A DNA stretch of 48,295 bases from a virus. Below the pieces are notes generated by a model. It ran no database searches. It worked only from the letters and a program-made list of their open reading frames with translations, and was not told where the DNA came from. A program made the translations under genes and the position numbers. Of the stretch, positions 14,261-21,841 are shown in pieces; the first letter of the stretch is position 1, and every line of letters starts with the position of its first letter. The stretch is taken from positions 1-48,295 of IMG/VR virus record IMGVR_UViG_3300045243_000033; one strand, 5' to 3'.

Positions 14261-14408
14261 CCAGACTGGTAACGATCGCCGTGCCGGCTGCACCCACGAC
14301 AGCAGCGTCAATGTGGAACCCAACGAGGTTCGCGATACCTGAGCCAATTACGACCCCCCAGCCGACGATGAAGGCGACCGAGAGCCGCGTATCGAGGTCA
14401 ATCCGCAC
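14160..14408 (-). CDS. Small two-span membrane protein (holin candidate)
   Basis: 82 residues from ATG 14408. Two glycine/valine-rich hydrophobic segments (about residues 10-30, VAFIVGWGVVIGSGIANLVG, and 34-54, AAVVGAAGTAIVTSLGAGFI) precede a Pro/Asp/Glu-rich cytoplasmic tail. It is the first of three neighbouring membrane proteins upstream of the endolysins, so it is a good alternative holin candidate to the protein at 10437-10688. Confidence 0.6.
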   Translation of the reverse strand: MRIDLDTRLSVAFIVGWGVVIGSGIANLVGFHIDAAVVGAAGTAIVTSLGAGFIRGTSQDPPMEPPDAPQEDRPGPKADERA

Positions 14409-14483
14409 ATAGGCCTGCGCTTAGCGTTACGTCGCTCGCCATCGGGAGCAACACTACGCAGCGCCTTTGTCTTCTCACTCCCG

Positions 14484-15362
14484 CTAGTCGTTGGCGATCA
14501 GCCAGTCGTGGACTTCGGAGGCGACGAAGCCGCTCGACAGCGAGTGGCCGTAGATCAGCGTGTTGCCCTGGTTGCCGATGTTGTGGAGGACCGCATCGTT
14601 GGCCGCCGCGAAGCTCGTCGCCTCGGAGATGAAGCAGACCTCATCGTCGTTCGACGCCCACATCTTGATCCCGAGGCCGGTGAAGTCCGAGGCCCGAGAG
14701 AGCGGGTTGTAGGCATTGGGCACCGCGCCGCCGTAAGCGACGTGGGGCAGGATGATCGGTGGCGCATAGACGTGGTGGCCGCCCCCGGTGAGCCGCCCAT
14801 CCGTGTCCAGGAGCTGCGGGTTGACCAGGGGAAGCATCAAGGACACCGACGCCACCTTCGTCGGGTTCCGCACCGCCCAGTTGAGGCAGCAGAGCGTTCC
14901 CATCGAAGCGCCGACCAGGTGGTACGGCGGCCTGAACAGGTAGTTCGCCTCGCAGAACGCGAGCATCGAGTCCACACGCGTGTTCATCTCGGCGTCGCCC
15001 CAGGTGTAGTCGGTCGGGAGGCTGACGATGCGACGCCGGTGGACGCCACGATCGGTGCAGTCGCGGAGCACGTCATCGGGGCCTGCCGGGTTCGTGGACG
15101 TGTCGGTCATCCAACTGTCCTCCAGGCCACCGCCACCGGGCATGTAGACGACCTGGTGGTTCGTGGCCAGGGGCCTCACCTGGGGTTTGTCCATTCGGGC
15201 CATGAGCAGCATGTGCGCCGTAATGTCGGGCAGCGGGCCGAGGCGGCGGAACGACGCGACAGCAGGCCGCCGCGCGATCCCCGCCACTTCTCCCTCGAGC
15301 AGGAACGAGCCGCCGTCCTCCAGCAGCCGCTTGCTGCCGTTTGACAGGAGCCGCGTGGCCAT
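14484..15362 (-). CDS. Tail-associated alpha/beta-hydrolase (putative esterase)
   Basis: 292 residues from ATG 15362. The first 27 residues (RLLSNGSKRLLEDGGSFLLE) resemble short beta-repeats found at the start of many actinophage tail appendage proteins. The rest is an alpha/beta-hydrolase: YMPGGGG near residue 73, the nucleophile elbow LVGASMGTLCCLNW near 148 (Ser in GASMG), and late Asp (SNDDEV) and His (YGHSLSSGF) residues in the right order for a Ser-Asp-His triad. Next to fibre genes, it could deacylate surface polymers during adsorption. Substrate unknown. Confidence 0.75.
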   Translation of the reverse strand: MATRLLSNGSKRLLEDGGSFLLEGEVAGIARRPAVASFRRLGPLPDITAHMLLMARMDKPQVRPLATNHQVVYMPGGGGLEDSWMTDTSTNPAGPDDVLRDCTDRGVHRRRIVSLPTDYTWGDAEMNTRVDSMLAFCEANYLFRPPYHLVGASMGTLCCLNWAVRNPTKVASVSLMLPLVNPQLLDTDGRLTGGGHHVYAPPIILPHVAYGGAVPNAYNPLSRASDFTGLGIKMWASNDDEVCFISEATSFAAANDAVLHNIGNQGNTLIYGHSLSSGFVASEVHDWLIAND

Positions 15363-15363
15363 T

Positions 15364-16368
15364 TCAGGCGATGCGGCTCGGCTTGATCCAGGAGCCCTTG
15401 AGCGCCTTCAACGCGCCCGCGTCACTGGTGTTCTGCGCCCATTGGAGCCGTACGTTCCCGGCGTTGGACCCGTTGACGATGTAGCCCGCGAACTCGACCA
15501 CGATGCCGATTGTGGCGTTGGCTCCACCGCCCTGCGTCTGTGCCGCGGCGAATGCCTGTGTCGGCGTTGCAGGGACCGCTCCTACGCCAGGAGCCGGGTA
15601 CTCCAGGGGGCGACGCCAGAAGAGGGCGGTGGTCGGAGACGTGGGACCGGCAATCGTCCACTTGAGGTCCATCGTGGCGTTGGCCATCGTGAAAACCACC
15701 GCCCCCTCGAACTGCCAAATCTCACTCGCCTCAACCGGGAACGTGAGCGCGTCGTCGTCCTGCAAGGTAGTCGAGCTCGTCACCGTCTCGTCAGCCGTCT
15801 TGCCGAGCATGCCGACCCCAGGCCAGATTAGGTGCGACCCGAGCGCGTCGAGGTAGGCCTGCCCCGTGTCGGTCTCCAGGATGAGCTGCGTCAGGCCGGA
15901 CGGACCAGCAGCGAGTCGAGCCGCATGCGTCGTCTTCGCGAACTGGTGGATGTAGCTGACGCCCGGACTCGCCGCCGAGTCCGTGGCCAGCACCTTTCCG
16001 TTCTGGCTGCCCTTCGGCACCCGCACCGGAGTCCCGGAAGCCGAGTAGCCGATTACATCGCCCTTCGCCGTCCCGAGCGCGTTGTGGATCACGGCCGTGT
16101 CATTGGCAGCGCCCAGGTTCGCCAGCGCGGTTGCCGCGTCGCTGGCCCCGGTGCCGCCGTCCGCGACCGCCACCTCGGTCCCGCCCGCGACGTAGACACC
16201 CGCGAGGATCTTCGACCGCAGCGTGGAAACCAGGACCTTCTTGTTCGTCCCGGGCGGCGCTCCCGCTCCCATGGCGTTGTCGGAGACGTCGAGAAGCTCC
16301 ATGTAGTCACCATCGGCGATCCCACCGACCCCGAGCGTGGTGAGGTTGTAGAGCTTCGTATCGGGCAT
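15364..16368 (-). CDS. Putative tail fibre protein with shared C-terminal domain
   Basis: 334 residues from ATG 16368. The N-terminus (LYNLTTLGVGGIADGDYMEL) and a Thr/Gly/Ala-rich middle (ADGGTGASDAATALANLGAA) are typical of trimeric tail fibres. The C-terminal 140 residues run from GKTADETVTSSTTLQDDDAL to VRLQWAQNTSDAGALKALKG and are clearly related to the C-terminus of the collagen-like protein at 34132-35772. That domain is widespread in actinophage fibres and probably forms the distal head. Confidence 0.75.
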   Translation of the reverse strand: MPDTKLYNLTTLGVGGIADGDYMELLDVSDNAMGAGAPPGTNKKVLVSTLRSKILAGVYVAGGTEVAVADGGTGASDAATALANLGAANDTAVIHNALGTAKGDVIGYSASGTPVRVPKGSQNGKVLATDSAASPGVSYIHQFAKTTHAARLAAGPSGLTQLILETDTGQAYLDALGSHLIWPGVGMLGKTADETVTSSTTLQDDDALTFPVEASEIWQFEGAVVFTMANATMDLKWTIAGPTSPTTALFWRRPLEYPAPGVGAVPATPTQAFAAAQTQGGGANATIGIVVEFAGYIVNGSNAGNVRLQWAQNTSDAGALKALKGSWIKPSRIA

Positions 16369-16369
16369 C

Positions 16370-16909
16370 TCAGACCTCCACGACCTGGATTGCAGCGGGC
16401 GAATTGTTCGTGTCCGTGCCGTCACCGGCAACGATCGTCATCGTCGGCGTCCCGGACGAGACCACGTTCTTCGCACGGAGCGAGTAGGTATGCGGACCCG
16501 CAGCCGGGTTCAGTCGCCGGACGGCGTTCAGGTCCGAGAACTCGCCGCCCGAGACGGACGCGATGAGCCCGATGCGAACGCTGTCCTCAACCAGGATCAG
16601 CTCGCCCGCGATGTTCGCGGTCGACTTCCAGGCGTCGGCGAAGATGCGGATCATGATCGGCCTGGTCCCGACCACGCAGCCAACGACCAGATCGGGCACC
16701 GCGACGCCGGTGCTGGCAACCGAACTCGTGGTGAAGCTCCCGGCCCCGCCGAAGTCCTCCGTCTCGGTGTAGCCGAGCTCGACCCCAGAGCCGATCGCGG
16801 CGGCGACCCTGGCCTCCTGCCGCGCCTCGAGGTCGTTGAGGGCATCGGCGTTGATCCGCGTGCCGCCACCGGGGCCGGGGTACCAGACCTTTGTGAAGTC
16901 GTCGCTCAC
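16370..16909 (-). CDS. Tail/appendage structural protein
   Basis: 179 residues from GTG 16909. An N-terminal helix (INADALNDLEARQEARVAAA), of the type that attaches appendages to a tail, is followed by a beta-rich domain (PDLVVGCVVGTRPIMIRIFA, GPHTYSLRAKNVVSS, TPTMTIVAGDGTD). It resembles small fibre-attachment or collar proteins. It ends one base before the fibre gene, so they are expressed together. Confidence 0.6.
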   Translation of the reverse strand: MSDDFTKVWYPGPGGGTRINADALNDLEARQEARVAAAIGSGVELGYTETEDFGGAGSFTTSSVASTGVAVPDLVVGCVVGTRPIMIRIFADAWKSTANIAGELILVEDSVRIGLIASVSGGEFSDLNAVRRLNPAAGPHTYSLRAKNVVSSGTPTMTIVAGDGTDTNNSPAAIQVVEV

Positions 16910-16953
16910 CGCGCCCTAGATTCCCTCATGGCTTACTCGTCTCGCTCCCGTCA

Positions 16954-18546
16954 TCAGCTCGCCTCGACGTAGTAGACCGTGACCCCGATGTGGTCCACAT
17001 AGGCGGTGACGCCGTTATTGACATCGGCCGAGATCAGGACCCCGAAGGCCGGGTCGTTGATCTCGTCGGGCGACCACGTGGTGCCCCAGAGATCGCCGCC
17101 GTAGATCGCCGCCGTGTCCGAGGTTGGCCACTTCTTGTCGCTCGCATTGTTGTCGGTGGCGGTGGGGGTGCTGGCACCTTTCAGCAGCCGCACGTCGTTG
17201 TCGACCGCGTAGTCATCGCCCGCGTTCGCCGAGGCATGGCGCTCGATGACCGCGGTGATCCCGGTGATCAAGGCGTCGTCGGGGATCGCGAAGCCGAAGT
17301 CGGTGGCCGAGAGGAAGTGGGTCTTTGAACGGGCCGTGACGGCTGGCGTCGTGTAACTCACCTTAAGTCTCACCGCATCGATCCGGGCCTGGCCGCCCGC
17401 ATCCTCGTCGGCGCTGATGGCGATGCCGAAGTCCGAGGCGTTGACGTCCGTATCGGTCAACGTCGTTCCCCACATATCAGCCGTGCCGCCGTAGCTGATG
17501 CCGGTGAAATCAGCGGGCCAGTGGACAAGGTTCGAGTGGTCGGTGCCGACGATCGACCCGCCCTTGACCAGCTTCACCAGGTTGTCCATGACCGCACCGC
17601 CACCGCCGCTGCCACCGAAGCCGCTGCTCGAGCCGTTGCGTCGAATGATCGTGGCCTGGACGCCGGTGATCGTCGCGCCAACCGGCACGTTGAAGCCGAA
17701 GTCGGTCAGCTTGAGGTAGTGCGTGTTGAGCCCGGAAGGAGCATCGGCGCTCGCGCCCATATCGTCAGGTGCGCCCAGAGCGGCGCTCATCGCGCCCCAG
17801 TTCTGCGACCCGACCGCGGGGTCGTCCTCTGCGTCGGCCGGGTACTTGAAGCCGGTATTCCCCGGAGTGGGCGGATCTGAGATGCCGGTGCCGACCGCGT
17901 GGGCGTAGGTATCGTCGCTCGTGGCGACGTTCCCCGGCGCAGTCCAGGCTTCGGCGAAGAAGGTCGCGACATCGCTCCCGGAGCTGGGGGAGTTCGGCCC
18001 GACCGCGGTCGGCAGGGTGAACGGGATTATGTAGGAGGCGTCGGTGGCGGGGTAGTCGCCGACCACGTCCGCCACCACCCAGGCGTCATCCCGGATCTCG
18101 ATCTCCACCGTCTCGGAGGTCGCGTCGTCGCGAGTGCGGGTGAGCAGGCGGGTCAGGAGCTTGTCCGGCACCCGCGCCGCGATCTCCTCGTACTGGCCCT
18201 CGGGGATGCAGTAGACCATGCGCTCATAGGTCGGCGGGTAGAGGCGGACCGGCGTGTCCACGGCGTAGGCGTTTAAGAGCGCGGCGCCGAGGTCCACCGT
18301 TCCCCCCTCGGCGTCCGGGGTCTCGTCAAGGTCGATCTCGTCCGAGCTGGGGTCTTCGGCGGCCGGGATCGAGTAGGCGACGATCTCCTGCGGCCCTGCG
18401 TCGGGACCGATCTGGAGCTGGCGGTCGGTGCCCCAGTCCATCGCCTCGAGATCGGAGACGGTGATTGCCGTGGCGCCTGCGGAAACCGCCACGTCCAGCT
18501 CTGAGCCGAGCTGGACTTCGCCGACGTTGACCACGCGAGCTCTCAC
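16954..18546 (-). CDS. Minor tail/baseplate protein
   Basis: 530 residues from GTG 18546 (GTGA overlap). The N-terminal 100 residues have VAVSAGATAITVSDLEAMDW and a GPQEIVAYSI stretch, common at the start of baseplate wedge-like proteins. Two beta-rich repeats of about 140 residues follow, each with KLTDFGF or LSATDFGF, a V(G/D)AxITG segment, R...R..G, and DxGVxIxAD-type endings. They look like internally duplicated lectin-type or jelly-roll domains. Probable role: tail tip or receptor contact. Confidence 0.65.
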   Translation of the reverse strand: MRARVVNVGEVQLGSELDVAVSAGATAITVSDLEAMDWGTDRQLQIGPDAGPQEIVAYSIPAAEDPSSDEIDLDETPDAEGGTVDLGAALLNAYAVDTPVRLYPPTYERMVYCIPEGQYEEIAARVPDKLLTRLLTRTRDDATSETVEIEIRDDAWVVADVVGDYPATDASYIIPFTLPTAVGPNSPSSGSDVATFFAEAWTAPGNVATSDDTYAHAVGTGISDPPTPGNTGFKYPADAEDDPAVGSQNWGAMSAALGAPDDMGASADAPSGLNTHYLKLTDFGFNVPVGATITGVQATIIRRNGSSSGFGGSGGGGAVMDNLVKLVKGGSIVGTDHSNLVHWPADFTGISYGGTADMWGTTLTDTDVNASDFGIAISADEDAGGQARIDAVRLKVSYTTPAVTARSKTHFLSATDFGFAIPDDALITGITAVIERHASANAGDDYAVDNDVRLLKGASTPTATDNNASDKKWPTSDTAAIYGGDLWGTTWSPDEINDPAFGVLISADVNNGVTAYVDHIGVTVYYVEAS

Positions 18547-19973
18547 CCCTGACCCCCGTACTGAGAGCCACGGTGGTGGTGCTTGTGACCGTGGTGTTTA
18601 TTGCCGTCACCGTGGCCATGGCCACGACCATGACCGTGACCGTGACCCCGGCCGCCGTGACCGCCCGGGCGGCCGCCGTGGGAACCCGGACCACCGGGCC
18701 CGGCCCAACGGTTGCGCTTCGTCGTCTTCACCCGCTTGGTGTCGCCAATCGTCATCGTGTCGGCGACCAGCGGGATCGTGAACTGGCGCAGGGGGATCTT
18801 GATGGCGAAGGTGTCGCCGGTCTTCACCTTCACCACATCGCCCTCTTCGAGCAAGGGAATCGGCAAGCTCTCCACCGCGACGTCGACCCCGATCTCCGAG
18901 TGCTGGCGCAGCAGGTGGAAGGCGCGCTGGCGGCAGTCCTCGTTGGTCTTCAGGTTCGGCGCGTTGACATGGCGGATCATGTAGCGGGGCTTGCCGTTGC
19001 GGGCCAGGGCCTGCGGGGAGAGCGGATGGTGCGCCGGGAGGCTGACCCGGGCCTGGGCGCGCTTCTTCCCCTTGCCCTTCGGCTGCTGCCCGTGGACCTC
19101 GTAGGTGTTGGCGAAGTTGAGCGCGTCCCAGGTGAAGGTGGGCTGGGAGGTCATCACCGAGGAATCGAAGGTGAATACGGCCTCCTTGTTGACGCGCTTG
19201 ACGCGCAGGCGCCCGAGGCCGTCGTAGTAGCAAAAATGGGGGTGCTTGCCGGTGCGGTGGATGAGACCGGCGACGTGCTTGCCGCTGGTGTCGGTGCCGC
19301 CGTTTAACACCTTCCAGGGCTCCTCGGTGGGATGAACGGCGCGGTTCTCCTTCAGCCTCCAGGGAAGGTCCGGGATCTGGAAGCGGTTCTCGCCGATCCG
19401 GTTCATCACCTCGCGGATCGCGTCGTCGGTGCGGTCGTGTTTGTGCAGGGTGTAGCCCTCGATGGCGAAGTGGGGATCGAGCGCCAGCGCTTCCTTCCCC
19501 TGGGCCTCGATCGTGATCTCGGCACCGGCCTGCTCGAACGAGGTCAGCGGGCCCCAGAAGACCGGGATATCAACCCAGACCCCGGGGTCGCGAGCGGTCG
19601 GGGTGTCGGGGTAGAGGTCGTCGGAGGGGTAGAGGTCGTCGCTCGGATGAAGCCCGAAGGGCGGCACATAGACCGAATACTCGATGCTGATGAAGTAACC
19701 GGTGAAGATCGCGCCGTGGGCGGGTGAGTCGGGGATGAACTGGATCCCGTTGGGGTCGATGATCGTCATCGAGAGCGAGCGCTTCACGTCCGCCGTGATG
19801 TCCACCTGGACCGAGCCGTCTACGAGCTTCGGGCCGCCGTCGTCGAAGGTGAACGAAGAGACCCGCTTCTCGTTGTGGTCGTGGATGTGGGTCTTCACCC
19901 GAATCCGGTGGGAGACGGTGAGCGTCTCCCAGAGGGCGTCGCGGAGCTGCTTGTCGATCGGCAAGTGGATCAA
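18543..19973 (-). CDS. Tail tip protein with His/Gly-rich C-terminal extension
   Basis: 476 residues from ATG 19973. Residues 20-400 have the order of actinophage tail-tip proteins that build the central baseplate: FTFDDGGPKLVDGSVQVDIT near 42, ITIEAQGKEALALDP, and GVDVAVESLPIPLLEEGDVV followed by VKVKTGD, where a structural protein normally ends. The last 60 residues are almost purely Gly, His, Arg and Lys (GGHGGRGHGHGHGRGHGHGD), a striking metal-binding-like tail. A SDDLYP hexapeptide is repeated in tandem near residue 110. Confidence 0.65.
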   Translation of the reverse strand: MIHLPIDKQLRDALWETLTVSHRIRVKTHIHDHNEKRVSSFTFDDGGPKLVDGSVQVDITADVKRSLSMTIIDPNGIQFIPDSPAHGAIFTGYFISIEYSVYVPPFGLHPSDDLYPSDDLYPDTPTARDPGVWVDIPVFWGPLTSFEQAGAEITIEAQGKEALALDPHFAIEGYTLHKHDRTDDAIREVMNRIGENRFQIPDLPWRLKENRAVHPTEEPWKVLNGGTDTSGKHVAGLIHRTGKHPHFCYYDGLGRLRVKRVNKEAVFTFDSSVMTSQPTFTWDALNFANTYEVHGQQPKGKGKKRAQARVSLPAHHPLSPQALARNGKPRYMIRHVNAPNLKTNEDCRQRAFHLLRQHSEIGVDVAVESLPIPLLEEGDVVKVKTGDTFAIKIPLRQFTIPLVADTMTIGDTKRVKTTKRNRWAGPGGPGSHGGRPGGHGGRGHGHGHGRGHGHGDGNKHHGHKHHHRGSQYGGQG

Positions 19974-21841
19974 CTCGCCAACCCCTCGACGCCCTCGGCC
20001 TCGAAGAACTCATCGACCTGGGCGACGTCGAAGCTGACGGTGTAGAAGTTGCCGATCCGCGAGGAGTCGGGCGAGACGTCGCCCTCCCCCATCTCGACCG
20101 GGATGTTCATCTTCGACTGGATGTATCGGAAGGTCGAGTTGACGCGACCCTTCAGCTCCAGGAAGTCGTTCTCGCCGCCCGGCTCCAGCACGCCGCTCAC
20201 CGTTCCCTCATGGCCGCCGATCGAGTCGGTGATCCTCACCGGCCTGCGGTTGCCGGGCAGGCGGAAGCTGGTCCCCGACTCCGCGATCGGGAGACTGGCC
20301 TGCTCGGCGCCCTCGATGAAGATGAAGAGGTCGTCGTCCTCGTCCACCAGGTACTTGCCGGTGACCTTGGTGGTCGCGTTGGCGGTCGGGTTACCGGAGG
20401 AGTGGTGCTTTTTACCGGTCTGGATCACGACCGCCTCGACCTCGTAGGTGTGGGAGACGCCCGAGATCGCCCGCCACCAGCGCATCTGATAGACGCCCGC
20501 GGAGACCATCACGTCGTCGGGGTCGATCCGGGGTAGCACCTCCACCCCATCCACACGGAGCGAGAAGTAATCGGGTGCGGCCGTTCGCGTCCAGTGGAGG
20601 ACGACCGCGGCACCGAGGGGCGTCGCGGTCAGAGTGGCGACCGGAGCGGGGGTGCCGTCGCGAGCGTAGGTGAAGTCCCGCTGAGCGAACATGAAATCGG
20701 GGTCGCCGGGCGTTGACTGGCGATCTACCGTGTCCCAGCCGAAGAGCCTGACCCGGTAGGTCTTCCCCGAGGTGATCAGCGCCTCGACCTTGCCGTGCTT
20801 TCGCTTCTCAAGCGTGATCGTGTTGAAGCCAGCCTCGACCTTCTGCTCGGGGAACTCGCACAGCTCGACCAGGCTGCCGTTCGGCTTCACCTCGTCGAGC
20901 AACAGGCGGACGCGATCGAGATCCACCGAGGAATCCCAGGTGATCGGCGGCGTCACATCGTCCACCTGGTTGCCGGGCCCCGCGGGCGGGTTGGTGATCG
21001 TCAGCGTGCCCTTGATCGCGCGCTGGAACTGCGCCGCGTCGGACCACCCGGAGCCGAGGTTGGAGTCGTCCCAGACCCGGCAGCGCCACCAGTAGGTGGT
21101 GCCATCCACCAGCGTGTACTCGCCCGCCAGGTTCCACTCATGGCGCACGTTGGTCTGCTTGCCCGAGTCATACACGGGCGAGGCGAACGACGAGGAGGTC
21201 GAGATCTGCACCTGGCTCGCCGACTGCTTGGTGGAGCCGAGGGTGTCCGAGAAGCGCCAGGCGAGCCTCGTGGTGGCGCTGGAGACGGCCAGGTCGCCCG
21301 CCGGCTGGAGGTTCGAGGGCGGGTAGGGCGCCTCCGTCCACTCGACCTCGAGCGTCGGGTTGGTGTCGGCCTTCGGGCTCTCCGAGGAGTAGAGAGCCAC
21401 CGCAGAGTCCTCGGAGATCGAGAGCTGGAGGCCGTGGTAGTCGTCGCCCGCTGAGACATCGGCGAAGAGGTCGGTGATGTCGATCTCGGCCGCGTCGCCA
21501 TCGTTGCCGTCCACGACCACGAGCGAGCCGAAGTTCGCCCCGGCCACGTTCGGCTGGTTGTTGTACGTGACGTGGTTCTCTTTCCAGGAGTCGGTGATCC
21601 GCTTCACCCGGATGGTGTGGGTGCCGCTCCACGCCGCCCCCTTCAGGTAGACGGTCAGGGTCGCCGAGCGGATCGTGGCGCCGGGGGGGAAGGGGCGGCC
21701 GAAGAAGACCAGGCCCAGGCGCTCGTGGCCGGTGTCGTCGGCGCGCAGGCGAATCTTCGAGCCCTGGCCGTGGTTGGCGCCCGGAGAGTCGTGCTCGACC
21801 CAGCTATCGACGTGCGCGCGTGCGGTGACCGTGGTGCTCAT
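19970..21841 (-). CDS. Minor tail protein with DNRLRE-like and FnIII-like domains
   Basis: 623 residues from ATG 21841. Residues 1-170 match a DNRLRE-type carbohydrate-binding domain (VDSWVEHDSPGANHGQGSKI, RATLTVYLKG-like strands, TYNNQPNVAG, SLVVVDGNDGDAAEIDITDL). This is followed by two or three fibronectin-III-like units with WRFSDTLGST and TYWWRCRVWDDSN. The C-terminus (FYTVSFDVAQVDEFFEAEGV) is typical of proteins attached to the tail tip. It probably binds host glycans and positions the tip complex. Confidence 0.7.
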   Translation of the reverse strand: MSTTVTARAHVDSWVEHDSPGANHGQGSKIRLRADDTGHERLGLVFFGRPFPPGATIRSATLTVYLKGAAWSGTHTIRVKRITDSWKENHVTYNNQPNVAGANFGSLVVVDGNDGDAAEIDITDLFADVSAGDDYHGLQLSISEDSAVALYSSESPKADTNPTLEVEWTEAPYPPSNLQPAGDLAVSSATTRLAWRFSDTLGSTKQSASQVQISTSSSFASPVYDSGKQTNVRHEWNLAGEYTLVDGTTYWWRCRVWDDSNLGSGWSDAAQFQRAIKGTLTITNPPAGPGNQVDDVTPPITWDSSVDLDRVRLLLDEVKPNGSLVELCEFPEQKVEAGFNTITLEKRKHGKVEALITSGKTYRVRLFGWDTVDRQSTPGDPDFMFAQRDFTYARDGTPAPVATLTATPLGAAVVLHWTRTAAPDYFSLRVDGVEVLPRIDPDDVMVSAGVYQMRWWRAISGVSHTYEVEAVVIQTGKKHHSSGNPTANATTKVTGKYLVDEDDDLFIFIEGAEQASLPIAESGTSFRLPGNRRPVRITDSIGGHEGTVSGVLEPGGENDFLELKGRVNSTFRYIQSKMNIPVEMGEGDVSPDSSRIGNFYTVSFDVAQVDEFFEAEGVEGLAS

